Positions 34,244 to 43,533 of a stretch of DNA of 64,000 nt are shown here, piece after piece (position 1 is the first letter of the stretch; every line of letters begins with the position of its first letter). Location of the stretch: positions 1 through 64,000 of the forward strand of contig CAJTBF010000008.1 in NCBI GenBank assembly GCA_910574195.1. Direction: 5' to 3'. The translations under genes were made by a program, and so were the position numbers. The notes under the pieces were generated by a model that saw only the letters and a program-made list of their open reading frames with translations, searched no databases and was not told where the DNA came from. This DNA is from Lachnospiraceae bacterium (GTDB lineage: Bacteria; Bacillota; Clostridia; Lachnospirales; Lachnospiraceae).

Positions 34244-36229
34244 TCACACCCAGTTTTTACTGTTTCCCTTTTTTATCCGATATTCCGGTCTTGGCGTGTC
34301 GGTTCGGTAAATTACCGCCTGGTCGCAAAGATCGCCGGAACGCGCCTCCAAATAGTTTTCCTTTTCCAGTTTCAGCCGGAACCGGAATATATGTGCGCCC
34401 TTTTTCTTCCCGATTCGTTTCCCATTGCAAAAAAGAGAAACTTCCCTTTGGTTGGAACAGACCAGAATCGTAGTTACCCGCTCCGCACGATATGCATAAC
34501 GTTTTCCGCAAAGATATACGAAAGGCTCCTCGCTCCACCATGCTTTATAAACATAAAAACTATCTTTTTTGATCTTTCGGTCAAAGGTTACCAGTCCCTT
34601 ATGGTTCATCCCCGGTTCCCCGCCCTGATCCCTGGCATCCGCGGCAAAGTCAAACATGTTCCATACATAGGTAGACCAGAGAAAGGGATACCTTGCAAAG
34701 CAATTCAGCATATATGCATGATACTTCACCTGATATTCCTCCGTATGATCGCCGCGTCTGGGCTTTGCGCTGTGAAGATTCGGCATTCCTTCTGCCCCAT
34801 ACTCCGAATACCCCAGACACCGCGTGGGATATTTCCAGTGATAAAATCGAAAAAACAGATCGTTGAGAAACAACCCCGGCACATACCATCCCAGATACAG
34901 ATTCCACGCCACCAGATCCGTAATTTTGGTCACCGGATGAAACGGAGGGCATAATGCATAACAGGCCAGCGTTGTGGGGCGGGTTGGATCCAGTCGCTTT
35001 GCCAGCTTCTGCAGCTTTCTATGGTTATCCAGCATATCGGCCCTGTATTTTGGAGAAATCGTAATCTCATTGGAAATACCCCAGGTTGCGATACAGGGAT
35101 GGTTCTGATTCTGTACAATCAGCTCTCTCATCTGCAGATACGTATTCCTTCTTCCTGCCGGCATGTGGGCAGAGATATAAGGAATCTCCGCCCATACCAC
35201 CATGCCGTAACGGTCGCACAGATCATAAAAGTATGGACAATGCTGGTAATGGGCAAGCCGAATTGTATTTGCTCCCACTTCCCGGATCAATTCCATATCC
35301 TGTTCCATCTGCTTTCTGGAAATTGCATTGCCCACCCCTTTCCGGTCCTGATGACGGGAGACGCCGCGCAACGGGTAAGATACCCCATTCAGGAAGAATC
35401 CCTGTTCCGGATCCACAGAAAACGTCCGGATTCCGCAGGTTGTCTCAATTTGATCACAAAGTCGGCCCCCTTGCTTTAAGGAAGCCGTCACCGTATACAG
35501 ATAAGGATCCTTTATCCCGTTCCAGAGGCGGGCGTCCGGCACTTCGAATACCGTACTGCTTCCAGGCATCTTCGCGACAGAGTTTCCCGCCGCGTCTTTC
35601 AGCTCCAGCTCCACTTGAAGATCCGCCTGTGCAGCCTGTTCTTTCCCATAATCCATTTTCCCCGTCTTGTCCATCCGGCCCGGAAGGGACTCTGTCCGAA
35701 CATACGTCTGTACCTCCACAATCCCCGTCGTCCCTTTCGCATCCGTCCGAATGCGGATTCCAGGCCCCCCATAATAATCCAGGTCAAAATGAATGTCTGA
35801 TACGATCAGAAATTCCACCTCCCGGTAGATCCCTCCATAAAATGTAAAATCCGCCACCTGGGGATACACCGTTTCGCTTTTCCCGTTATCCACTTCCACC
35901 CGGAGCAGATTTTCTTCCAGAAGCGCCTCCGTTACATCCGCCCGAAAGGCCGCATATCCGTTAGAATGACTGCAGATTCTTTTCTGATTTAAAAAAACGT
36001 CCGCGCTGGCATTTACCCCATAAAATTGTAAATATACCCGTTCATTCTCCTGTATTTTCGGTTTGGATACCCTTTTTTCATAGACACATTTCCCACGGAA
36101 ATAGTCATTCCCGCCGTCCTGCCCGTCCAGGGCGTTCCATGTATGGGGAAGATTCACATGCTGCTTTATTTCATTCGGATGCGAAAATGTCCAATCCTCC
36201 ATCAATGGAACCGTCCTTCTTACCGCCAT
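34244..36229 (-). CDS. GH2 beta-galactosidase/beta-glucuronidase-like enzyme
   Basis: 661 aa, cytoplasmic (no signal). The N-terminal jelly-roll (VNLPHTWNALDGQDGGNDYFRG), immunoglobulin-like middle and TIM barrel are all present. The acid/base Glu is in WGISNEI and the nucleophile Glu in LGYSEYGAEG; RLAHYQHCPYFYDLCDRYGMVVWAEIP is the usual GH2 signature. First gene of an operon with the anchored GH3 and the GPH symporter. Beta-galactosidase is the more likely activity; exact specificity cannot be read. Confidence 0.88.
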   Translation of the reverse strand: MAVRRTVPLMEDWTFSHPNEIKQHVNLPHTWNALDGQDGGNDYFRGKCVYEKRVSKPKIQENERVYLQFYGVNASADVFLNQKRICSHSNGYAAFRADVTEALLEENLLRVEVDNGKSETVYPQVADFTFYGGIYREVEFLIVSDIHFDLDYYGGPGIRIRTDAKGTTGIVEVQTYVRTESLPGRMDKTGKMDYGKEQAAQADLQVELELKDAAGNSVAKMPGSSTVFEVPDARLWNGIKDPYLYTVTASLKQGGRLCDQIETTCGIRTFSVDPEQGFFLNGVSYPLRGVSRHQDRKGVGNAISRKQMEQDMELIREVGANTIRLAHYQHCPYFYDLCDRYGMVVWAEIPYISAHMPAGRRNTYLQMRELIVQNQNHPCIATWGISNEITISPKYRADMLDNHRKLQKLAKRLDPTRPTTLACYALCPPFHPVTKITDLVAWNLYLGWYVPGLFLNDLFFRFYHWKYPTRCLGYSEYGAEGMPNLHSAKPRRGDHTEEYQVKYHAYMLNCFARYPFLWSTYVWNMFDFAADARDQGGEPGMNHKGLVTFDRKIKKDSFYVYKAWWSEEPFVYLCGKRYAYRAERVTTILVCSNQREVSLFCNGKRIGKKKGAHIFRFRLKLEKENYLEARSGDLCDQAVIYRTDTPRPEYRIKKGNSKNWV

Positions 36230-36307
36230 ATCTTTTTCTCCTTTCTGCGTATGTATGCCCGTCCATACATCCCATATCCGATGTGCTTTGCACGAGTGGA
36301 GAGCTTA

Positions 36308-36346
36308 TGTTACAGCTCACGGCCTGACCTGCCGCGAACTATAACA
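36308..36346 (+). repeat. Dispersed palindrome family B, copy 2
   Basis: TGTTACAGCTCACGGC pairs with GCCGCGAACTATAACA around a short loop. It is the same sequence family as 28505-28543, in opposite orientation. The 318-bp gap 36230-36547 holds this copy, the family A repeat at 36460 and no gene. Confidence 0.65.
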
Positions 36347-36459
36347 CATCCAGCCTTCCCGATATTTTGATATAAAAAAGGAACTTTGTATATAATCTAT
36401 TCGTATTATACCAAAGTTCCGCTATTTCATTCTATTCTTTTCCTTCTCCCGGTAAAAAT

Positions 36460-36534
36460 GTATACCTTACCGGACAGCGGTAGCTGTCCGTCCGCCCGAA
36501 GGGCATGAATTACGGGATGCCCGGATGGGTATAC
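36460..36534 (+). repeat. Dispersed repeat family A, copy 1
   Basis: 75 bp bounded by GTATAC at both ends. It contains a GGACAGC-GGTA-GCTGTCC hairpin, CCCGAAGGGC, and the core AATTACGGGATGCCCGGATG. A nearly identical copy in opposite orientation is at 38930-39006. Confidence 0.7.
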
Positions 36535-36547
36535 CTATCCGCATACA

Positions 36548-37141
36548 TTACCGGTACAAAATCAGTCCGCCTTTCCGCGCATATCCGGTATCCCACAACG
36601 CTGCAAAATCCAGCCAGGTCCGGCCGCCGTACGTCACAATCTTTACCTGATCTTCTCCTTTGGAATCTGCATATCCGGTCAATAAAAACCAGTGCCATTC
36701 GTAGTCTTTGAACGCACGGTTCTGATGATTCAATACCAGGCAGGGCACAGGAAATCTACGATCAATCTGCTCCTTCACTACCTCTTTCGCTTCGGAGACG
36801 GAACGGCTCCCGGAAAAAGGAAGCATCCGGATTGCAGTACACCCCTGATCTGCCAGATATTTTTGAAATCCCTCCATATAAATTTCCAACGTATCAATTC
36901 CGGACCATCTTGGACGCAGATAAGGCTTCATCCGCATTCCAAACCGGCGGTATTCCTTTTTTGTAAGCTGTTTTTTCTCATAGGGATACAACTTCGTCCC
37001 CTTATATAGGTCGAAATAAATGCAACTGTCACAGGCCGTCACAGCCGCACAGCCTCCAATCCGCATCATGGGATCCAAAAACCATTCCTGGTCTCCCCCA
37101 TAAGCTTCCTCAATTCGAAAATATTCCAGTTCTTTTTTCAT
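36548..37141 (-). CDS. C39-like cysteine-peptidase-fold protein (putative)
   Basis: 197 aa from the ATG at 37141. The N-terminal GGCAAVTACDSCIYF places a cysteine as in papain-like/C39 folds, and EWHWFLLTGY supplies a histidine and VKIVTYGGRTWLDF a strand as in the later catalytic region. No signal peptide. This is a distant family call, made from motif positions only. It could also be a non-catalytic relative. It lies with its neighbours between two inverted copies of repeat family A. Confidence 0.5.
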   Translation of the reverse strand: MKKELEYFRIEEAYGGDQEWFLDPMMRIGGCAAVTACDSCIYFDLYKGTKLYPYEKKQLTKKEYRRFGMRMKPYLRPRWSGIDTLEIYMEGFQKYLADQGCTAIRMLPFSGSRSVSEAKEVVKEQIDRRFPVPCLVLNHQNRAFKDYEWHWFLLTGYADSKGEDQVKIVTYGGRTWLDFAALWDTGYARKGGLILYR

Positions 37142-37214
37142 ATGCCTTCCCGAAAACACTCCTTCTATGTCACTTTTCTCCGTTCATGCACGATGCCGCA
37201 CCTTCATAAACTTT

Positions 37215-38507
37215 CTATTCCACCCGGATGGCATTGGGATAAATCCGCTCCACCCGCTCATCTTCAAAATGAGTATCCACCCATACCTGCCAACTCTTTT
37301 CCGCTTTGATCCCTTCCTGCCGCTGCTCATAACGCAGCAGCGTCATACAGGATACCACGATATTGCAGCACATAAATAAAATCAATCCCCAGGTAAATAC
37401 TTTTCCGAAGAGAACCGGTAGTTTTTCAATCATGCGCGACAACACCGGATAACAGCATTTAAACCATACGACTGCCGCAATTCCCCAGAAAAAACAATAG
37501 AGCAGATTAATCCTCCCACCCAGATTAAACGGAATCTCACTGTAATCCCAAAAGACTGTACCAAACACCATTTCCGTAAACACACTGCAGAAATACTCAT
37601 AAGCGCCTCCCAGAAAGATCCCCATGAAAAATAAAAACCCATCGGAACGATCCCGATACCGATAAAGCAGAGCCGTTACCAGCGCAATGGCTAACCCCCA
37701 GACAATACTGAACGGTCCCCATACCACACTGCTTCTGCTCATCCACACCCCCGCCGTGATTCTGCAAAAGATAGTTTCTGTAATATCTCCCAGAAATGCC
37801 CCCGCAAAAAACAACAGTACCACCTTGTAAAAACCACAGCCTTCCGCAAAAACGCCAAAGACTTCTTCCAGTTCCAACTGTTCTACCACATGATACGCAC
37901 TGTGGATTCGTTTGTCCACCTGCACGGAAATCCATTTTCCAAGCCGGGCCGCCGCTTTTGCAAATTGATGATCGGTGGCTTCCCATCGATCCAAAGAGCC
38001 GCTTTTCCCTGTAATCAGGACATAGGACGCCAGAGCGTCTACAAACAAAATTGCCAGCAAACTCCACACAACAATCTTTTGAAGAAACACCGGCGCCATA
38101 CCATAGAACCAGGTGAAAAGCGGACTGATCCATTTCAGGGCGGCAACGCCAAGTACGCCCCAAAGCAGAGACATGGAAAGACAGATGTACCCGTCCAGAT
38201 TCCAACGTCGACGGGAATAGTCCCACCACCGTTCATGATAATATTTTTCAATCAGATGCCCGGCCGCCCATTCCAGTACGGTCGCATAAATCAAACTACC
38301 CAGAAACAGCCAGATTCCTCTCACTTCATGAAGACCAATACTCATCAAAACGGCAGCAGCGCCATAAATCACACAAAAAGGTCCGTTGATGACGCCCCGA
38401 TTGACAAATTTTTTCTGCTTTACTGCCGCCGCAACCGTCTCCAGTACCCATCCTAGGAAGGAGTAAACCAAAAACAGCCATAGCAGTTCATATCCTGTGT
38501 ATTGCAT
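37215..38507 (-). CDS. Tandem-duplicated PF06541-type membrane protein (putative ABC-transporter type IV)
   Basis: 430 aa. Residues about 5-165 and 225-375 both match the same membrane-protein pattern: FLGWVLETVAA...GVINGPFCVIYG...W-D-S-....NLDGYICL, and FLGDITETIFC...SVVWGPFSIVWG...FWDYSEIPFNLGGRINL. The two halves are joined by a hydrophilic linker (about 170-220). The C-terminus has another helix and a soluble tail. The function of the family is poorly known; it is common in clostridia. Confidence 0.7.
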   Translation of the reverse strand: MQYTGYELLWLFLVYSFLGWVLETVAAAVKQKKFVNRGVINGPFCVIYGAAAVLMSIGLHEVRGIWLFLGSLIYATVLEWAAGHLIEKYYHERWWDYSRRRWNLDGYICLSMSLLWGVLGVAALKWISPLFTWFYGMAPVFLQKIVVWSLLAILFVDALASYVLITGKSGSLDRWEATDHQFAKAAARLGKWISVQVDKRIHSAYHVVEQLELEEVFGVFAEGCGFYKVVLLFFAGAFLGDITETIFCRITAGVWMSRSSVVWGPFSIVWGLAIALVTALLYRYRDRSDGFLFFMGIFLGGAYEYFCSVFTEMVFGTVFWDYSEIPFNLGGRINLLYCFFWGIAAVVWFKCCYPVLSRMIEKLPVLFGKVFTWGLILFMCCNIVVSCMTLLRYEQRQEGIKAEKSWQVWVDTHFEDERVERIYPNAIRVE

Positions 38508-38571
38508 TTTGTTCCTTTCTTCTTACGACAGGCCATGCCTTTTGGCGTCCAATACATCGTTGCATGATGTA

Positions 38572-38823
38572 CTAGCCTCGCAGCCCCCGCGCCTGCCGAT
38601 CCATATCTTCTATCACGATGTCATAAATTTCTCCCTGACCGGCACAATATTCCAGTACCTTCCAGGGCTCGTTTGTATGAAAATGAATTTTCAACAAATC
38701 TTCTTCTCCCACAACCAGCAAACAGTCACCTTGAAAATGCTCTGTAAAATAGTCCTGAAACGCATCTTCATCCAGATTTTCTCCTTCTAAGAGCAATTGT
38801 GTATCATATTTGAATTCCAACAT
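38572..38823 (-). CDS. Small DAK-phosphatase-like protein (C-terminal domain of YloV/DegV-type kinase)
   Basis: 83 aa from the ATG at 38823 behind GGAGGAAAAGGGG. The sequence (FKYDTQLLLEG, DCLLVVGEEDLLKIHFHTNEPWKVLEYCAGQGEI) matches the conserved end domain of fatty-acid-kinase/dihydroxyacetone-kinase-like proteins. Stand-alone versions of this length occur in Lachnospiraceae. It lacks the kinase part, so it is either a regulator or a domain remnant kept under selection. Confidence 0.7.
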   Translation of the reverse strand: MLEFKYDTQLLLEGENLDEDAFQDYFTEHFQGDCLLVVGEEDLLKIHFHTNEPWKVLEYCAGQGEIYDIVIEDMDRQARGLRG

Positions 38824-38929
38824 TCCCCTTTTCCTCCATTTCATATACAAATTCACTGAAATGTATTCTTTCTTCAGGCATCCTGCATCTGAAGTGCTCC
38901 GCACAAGTGAACACTTTACATCCAACAAA

Positions 38930-39006
38930 GTATACCCATCCGGGCATCCCGTAATTCACGCACCTTCGGGGCAGGCGGACAGCTATCGCTGTCCGATAAA
39001 GTATAA
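38930..39006 (-). repeat. Dispersed repeat family A, copy 2 (inverted)
   Basis: The reverse complement closely matches 36460-36534: GTATAC-type ends, the GGACAGC-GATA-GCTGTCC hairpin and the AATTACGGGATGCCCGGATG core. Together the copies bracket the genes at 36548-38823. Confidence 0.7.
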
Positions 39007-39042
39007 CAGAAAAATCATGTGATTTCAATTTGGAGAATTTTA

Positions 39043-39059
39043 TGTTGTTTTAAACAACA
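39043..39059. promoter_or_regulatory. Candidate operator 1 for the HTH-UDP-glucose dehydrogenase
   Basis: TGTTGTTTTAAACAACA, a perfect 17-bp palindrome about the central T (19 bp with the outer A/T). First of three related sites in the region upstream of the gene at 39379. Confidence 0.6.
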
Positions 39060-39081
39060 TTTTTTCTTTTTTCATATTTTT

Positions 39082-39098
39082 TGTTTTTATAAACAACA
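39082..39098. promoter_or_regulatory. Candidate operator 2 for the HTH-UDP-glucose dehydrogenase
   Basis: TGTTTTTATAAACAACA shares 14 of 17 positions with operator 1, with an intact right arm. It starts 39 bp after operator 1, nearly four helical turns. Confidence 0.5.
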
Positions 39099-39165
39099 TT
39101 TTTACTTTCTCCTACTCCTTTTGATCAAAAATTACGTCCTATTTTTCAAAATTAACGTTTTTTCC

Positions 39166-39195
39166 TTGACCGAAATCCCTATTTTCTGTTATGAT
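39166..39195 (+). promoter_or_regulatory. Promoter of the HTH-UDP-glucose dehydrogenase gene
   Basis: TTGACC (39166-39171), an 18-bp spacer and TATGAT (39190-39195). It leaves a leader of about 175 nt, which contains operator 3 and a repeat-family copy. Confidence 0.6.
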
Positions 39196-39264
39196 CATGT
39201 GAAAGCCGATAAGCCTGCATCCGGCGGATTTTTCATATAAAACGAATTCCGGAAAGCACAATTT

Positions 39265-39281
39265 TGTTGTTAATAACAACA
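39265..39281. promoter_or_regulatory. Candidate operator 3 for the HTH-UDP-glucose dehydrogenase
   Basis: TGTTGTTAATAACAACA, a perfect 17-bp palindrome. It lies about 65 bp after the predicted transcription start, so sites 1/2 and 3 flank the promoter, as for repression by looping. Confidence 0.6.
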
Positions 39282-39312
39282 TATTCTTTTCCTAATATTA
39301 AATATGATGTAC

Positions 39313-39354
39313 AAAAAAACTGCCACTGGCTGCTTTTCCGCATACTTAAGCATA
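39313..39354 (+). repeat. Single copy of the 43-bp hairpin repeat
   Basis: Contains CACTGGCTGCTTTTCCGCATAC followed by AAGCATA, close to the units at 26491-26618. It ends just before the AAGGAG site of the dehydrogenase gene. Confidence 0.5.
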
Positions 39355-39378
39355 TACAAAAAGGAGATCTATCTACTT

Positions 39379-40881
39379 ATGAAGAAACTTTCATTATCAC
39401 TGCTCGCCCAGACTGTTGTCTCACGGCGCAAAAGTCAGAAACTCACACAATTACAGCTCGCCAAAACAACCGGGATGAATCGTTCCGTTCTCAGCCGGCT
39501 GGAATCCCAGGAATATACGCCTTCCGTCGACCAGCTCCAGGCGCTCGCGGAGGTGCTGCACTTTGAACCCACCGATCTGTTTGTATCTGCAGAAACCATG
39601 CCCATTCCCGTAGAAAAAACCTATCAGATTGCCGTAGCCGGCACCGGATACGTGGGACTTTCTCTGGCAATCCTTCTGGCCCGGCACCATATGGTCACTG
39701 CTGTGGATATCATTCCGGAAAAGGTAGAAATGCTGAACAATTTCCGTTCTCCCATTCAGGACGAATACATCGAAACCTACTTAAAGGAAGCGAAAACCGG
39801 AAAACGCCGGCTTCATCTGACTGCCACAACAGACGGAGCCTCCGCTTATGCATCCGCGGATTATATCATCATTGCCACGCCCACGAACTATGATCCAAAA
39901 ACCAATTATTTTGACTGTTCCGCCGTGGAAAACGTCATTCGGCTCATTCTGGATGTAACCACAGACCGAAAAGAAAAACCTGTCATCATTATAAAATCTA
40001 CCATTCCGGTTGGATACACCGAACAGGTACGCCGTCTGTTCCACGCAGACAACATCCTGTTCAGCCCGGAATTCCTGCGGGAATCCAAAGCACTGTATGA
40101 CAACCTTTACCCTTCCCGTATCATCGTGGGCTGTGATGAGAAAACAGAACCGGCTGCCCATACCTTTGCCGCTCTTTTACAGCAGGGCGCCATCAAAAAT
40201 CCCATCGACACCCTGTTTATGGGGTATACGGAAGCGGAAGCAACCAAACTGTTCGTCAACACCTATCTGGCGCTCCGCATTTCCTATTTTAATGAGCTGG
40301 ATACTTATGCGGAAGTCAAAGGTTTACAGACGTCCTCCATCATAAAAGGCGTATGCCTGGATCCCCGTGTGGGCGATTACTATAATAATCCCTCTTTCGG
40401 TTACGGTGGGTACTGTCTGCCCAAAGATACAAAACAACTGCTTGCCAACTATCAGTCCGTTCCGGAAAATCTGATACAGGCCATTGTGGAAAGCAATCGC
40501 ACCAGAAAAGATTTCATTGCTGACCGTGTTCTGGAAATTGCCGGAATCTACGGAAACAGCGAGTCTTATTCTTCCGACAAAGAAACACGGCAAAATCGTA
40601 CCATCGTTGGCGTCTACCGGCTGACGATGAAGTCCCATTCGGACAATTTTCGCCAGTCCTCCATTCAGGGCGTGATGAAACGGATCAAGGCCAAAGGCGC
40701 CACCGTCGTTATTTACGAACCTACTTTGAAAAATGGAAGCACATTTTTTGGAAGCCAGGTGGTCAATGATCTGGAAAAATTCAAAGAAATGTGCGGCTGC
40801 ATCATCGCAAACCGCTATGATGCTTCCCTGGACGACGTAAAAGAAAAAATCTACACAAGAGATCTATTCCAAAGAGATTAA
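39379..40881 (+). CDS. XRE-type HTH domain fused to UDP-glucose 6-dehydrogenase
   Basis: 500 aa. Residues 8-68 are a Cro/CI-type helix-turn-helix ([39 protein letters not shown]). From residue 82 a complete nucleotide-sugar dehydrogenase follows: NAD loop AGTGYVG (87-93), [14 protein letters not shown], and the catalytic Cys346 in [10 protein letters not shown]. It would oxidise UDP-glucose to UDP-glucuronate with two NAD+. Usual family members are about 390-450 aa without a DNA-binding domain. The ATG at 39379 has AAGGAG 12 bases upstream. Three TGTTGTT-N3-AACAACA sites precede it. The likely reading is an enzyme that represses its own gene, perhaps in answer to substrate or NAD state. An epimerase follows 69 bases downstream. 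Confidence 0.9.
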   Translation: MKKLSLSLLAQTVVSRRKSQKLTQLQLAKTTGMNRSVLSRLESQEYTPSVDQLQALAEVLHFEPTDLFVSAETMPIPVEKTYQIAVAGTGYVGLSLAILLARHHMVTAVDIIPEKVEMLNNFRSPIQDEYIETYLKEAKTGKRRLHLTATTDGASAYASADYIIIATPTNYDPKTNYFDCSAVENVIRLILDVTTDRKEKPVIIIKSTIPVGYTEQVRRLFHADNILFSPEFLRESKALYDNLYPSRIIVGCDEKTEPAAHTFAALLQQGAIKNPIDTLFMGYTEAEATKLFVNTYLALRISYFNELDTYAEVKGLQTSSIIKGVCLDPRVGDYYNNPSFGYGGYCLPKDTKQLLANYQSVPENLIQAIVESNRTRKDFIADRVLEIAGIYGNSESYSSDKETRQNRTIVGVYRLTMKSHSDNFRQSSIQGVMKRIKAKGATVVIYEPTLKNGSTFFGSQVVNDLEKFKEMCGCIIANRYDASLDDVKEKIYTRDLFQRD

Positions 40882-40950
40882 AGCATGTTTGAAATATGCC
40901 GTGAGAAAAACTACTATGAAAAAACCAATTCACATTTTCGAGGTATGACT

Positions 40951-42021
40951 ATGAAAAAAACACCCGTTTCCCTCCACAATAAAACAATTCTCGTCACAGG
41001 TTCCCCCGGCTTTATCGGTGCAAACCTTGCGCTCCGTCTTCTAACAGAGATGACCTCCGGTACCGTTATCAGCCTGGATAATCTGAATGATTATTATGAT
41101 CCCGGACTGAAGCAGTACCGTCTGCGGATGATTGAGCAGGCGGCACAGGAAAGCACGGTAAACCATCTTTTTGTCAAAGGTTCCATTGCCGATCCTGCAC
41201 TGGTTGAAGAAGTGTTTCAGATACACAGACCGGATATCGTCGTCAATCTGGCGGCACAGGCCGGGGTCCGCTATTCCATTGATCATCCGGATGTTTATAT
41301 GGAATCCAATCTGATCGGTTTCTACCGGATTCTGGAAGCCTGCAGACATTATCCCGTGGAACATCTGGTATATGCTTCCAGTTCTTCCGTCTATGGCGGG
41401 AACAAAAAGGTTCCTTTCAGCGTGGAAGATCCGGTGGATCATCCGGTTTCTCTGTATGCCGCAACGAAAAAGTCCAATGAACTTCTGGCGCACAGTTACG
41501 CAAAGCTCTATAACATTCCTTCTACCGGCCTGCGTTTCTTTACCGTATATGGCCCCGCCGGACGGCCGGATATGTTTTACTACTCTGCCACACAGAAACT
41601 GGCGGCCGGAGGGACCATTCAGATTTTTAATTATGGAAACTGTAAACGCGATTTTACGTACATCGACGACATCATAGAGGGCGTAATCCGTGTGATACAG
41701 GGCGCGCCGGAAAAAAATACCGGGGAAGACAATCTTCCGCTTCCTCCTTACGCCGTCTACAATATCGGCGGCGGTACCCCGGAAAACCTGCTGGACTATA
41801 TTTCCACCTTGCAGGAAGAACTGGTTCGTGCCGGTGTTCTGCCGGAAGATTATGACTTTGAAGGGCATCGGGAACTGGTGGGGATGCAGCCCGGTGACGT
41901 TCCCGTCACCTATGCGGACAGCCGGGCTCTGGAAGAGGATTATGGATTCCGGCCGCAGATCGGCATCCGGGAAGGACTGCGGCGATTCGCCCAGTGGTAC
42001 CGGAAATATTACAGTCTGTAA
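40951..42021 (+). CDS. NAD-dependent epimerase, UDP-glucuronate 4-epimerase-like
   Basis: 356 aa, extended SDR fold. NAD loop TGSPGFIGANLALRLL (a Pro where most have Ala), LDNLNDYYDPGLKQYRL typical of UDP-glucuronate 4-epimerases, SSSSVYGGNKKVPF and the catalytic LYAATKKSNE (YxxxK). The ATG at 40951 is chosen for GAGG nine bases upstream; the frame extends to 40885. Coupled with the dehydrogenase, it would give UDP-galacturonate for capsule or wall polymers. No glycosyltransferase genes lie nearby. Confidence 0.85.
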   Translation: MKKTPVSLHNKTILVTGSPGFIGANLALRLLTEMTSGTVISLDNLNDYYDPGLKQYRLRMIEQAAQESTVNHLFVKGSIADPALVEEVFQIHRPDIVVNLAAQAGVRYSIDHPDVYMESNLIGFYRILEACRHYPVEHLVYASSSSVYGGNKKVPFSVEDPVDHPVSLYAATKKSNELLAHSYAKLYNIPSTGLRFFTVYGPAGRPDMFYYSATQKLAAGGTIQIFNYGNCKRDFTYIDDIIEGVIRVIQGAPEKNTGEDNLPLPPYAVYNIGGGTPENLLDYISTLQEELVRAGVLPEDYDFEGHRELVGMQPGDVPVTYADSRALEEDYGFRPQIGIREGLRRFAQWYRKYYSL

Positions 42022-42140
42022 TTCCTCTGTATGTGCTCCCTGCCACTGACAGCCTGTCTCTGATACAATATGACAGACCAAAAGGAAGCTGCCTGCACGC
42101 CGGGAAACACCAAACAGACAGGCATACAAACGGCCCTCTC

Positions 42141-43385
42141 TTACGGTTCCTCCCACCGCCACCGTTCCTTCCAGGAGATCGTGAGACGTTCCCCCGCAAA
42201 CTGTACCGGAAGCCAGATATAGCGAGAATCGGCGAGATCTTTTGCGTTCCAGCGGTCACCGTAATAGATCCACTGCCCGTTCTCTGCCCGGAACAGACAG
42301 GTACTCTGGGAATCGAACGTCACATTCGCTCCCACTCCGATGCAGGGATTCCCGTCGTTCTGCCATGTTCCGAAAATAGAATCCGCAGACCATACCCGCG
42401 CCTGATTGGACATCCATCCCGTCGTACTGGAAGACATCAGATAATATCTTCCGTTCTCTCCCCGTATCAGTACCGGCGCTTCCCGCATGGCACCAGGAAA
42501 CAGGCGCATAAAATCTTTTCCGCTCACAGCATTCTCCGGATCCGTACACAGATCCGTATACGATTCATTTAACCTGGAAATATATAAAGTCTTATTGTTT
42601 TCACTGGTGTATACAATATACGCCGTCTGATCCCGGTCCTGAAACAGATTCAAATCCCTTGCCTCTCCTTTGGAAAACGGATAACAGTCAATTTCTCCTT
42701 TGGGACACTGACTCAGCCGCTGCCGGTGCAGGAACCGAAAGGGACCAAACGGGGAATCACTCACAGCCACCCCGGCCATTCCCACATCATATTTGTAAGT
42801 ATTTTTCGAAGTGGCATCGTCACTGTGAAACCAGATGACATATTGATCCGTCGCAGCATTATAAAGCATTTTGGGACGTTCCATCACAGCCTGCGCATGA
42901 ATGCAGGAAAAGATCTCTTTCAATTCTTCCTGGGAACACCCTTTATAAAGTTCTGTAAAATAAGGATCCTCCGTAAGCTGCTGCCAGGATGCAATGGAAC
43001 GAAGGACATCGCCTCTGCATTCCCAATGGTACAAATCATCCGAGGTGTACACTGCAAAACAATTCCCGAAATGTCCCGTCGATTTATTTTCTCCGATCCA
43101 GACATATTGCTTTTTCTTTCTCCCATTTTCATCGGGAACTTCCATATACTGCACCTGACCGCCGTGCGCCTGAATCAGATTTCCTTCCTCATCCTTCCAC
43201 TGTGCGCCCGGGGTAAAATCCTGCTCTCCCTGCACGTTTGGGACATCTTTCCATTTATATAAAAAGTCCGGTCCCTGTCCCAGCCGGGAAAACGCATCTG
43301 CAATCCGGTAGGGATCCGTCCCGATTATCGACGCCGCCACACATACCGCCAGGAACAGGGCACAGCCATACTTCCATTTTTTCAT
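42141..43385 (-). CDS. GH43-type exo-beta-1,3-galactanase-like enzyme (subfamily 24 features)
   Basis: 414 aa from the ATG at 43385. An N-terminal hydrophobic segment (about residues 6-24) is a signal anchor or signal peptide. The five-bladed propeller motifs match GH43_24: IQAHGGQVQYM, ERPKMLYNAATDQYVIWFHSDD, DLNLFQDRDQTAYIVYTSE, REAPVLI and GWMSNQARVW. Relatives remove galactose from beta-1,3-galactan side chains of arabinogalactan. It acts outside the membrane. It stands alone with an uncharacterised membrane protein upstream. No carbohydrate-binding module is seen. Confidence 0.75.
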   Translation of the reverse strand: MKKWKYGCALFLAVCVAASIIGTDPYRIADAFSRLGQGPDFLYKWKDVPNVQGEQDFTPGAQWKDEEGNLIQAHGGQVQYMEVPDENGRKKKQYVWIGENKSTGHFGNCFAVYTSDDLYHWECRGDVLRSIASWQQLTEDPYFTELYKGCSQEELKEIFSCIHAQAVMERPKMLYNAATDQYVIWFHSDDATSKNTYKYDVGMAGVAVSDSPFGPFRFLHRQRLSQCPKGEIDCYPFSKGEARDLNLFQDRDQTAYIVYTSENNKTLYISRLNESYTDLCTDPENAVSGKDFMRLFPGAMREAPVLIRGENGRYYLMSSSTTGWMSNQARVWSADSIFGTWQNDGNPCIGVGANVTFDSQSTCLFRAENGQWIYYGDRWNAKDLADSRYIWLPVQFAGERLTISWKERWRWEEP

Positions 43386-43533
43386 TTCTCTGTATCCTTT
43401 CCGTAAAACACACATTCGACATCCATTTCTTTTTATGATTCGTGATCACCTGCAAAGCCTCTGCTTTAAATAGAAACGGCAACCTGAGTTCCTCGTCCTT
43501 CCCCTGCTTTTCCTTACGGCCGCCCCGTACATC

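Noticed and set aside
40951-42021. UDP-galactose 4-epimerase (galE) completing the GNB pathway
   Set aside because: The LDNLNDYYDP...LKQYRL segment and coupling to UDP-glucose dehydrogenase fit a UDP-glucuronate epimerase better.
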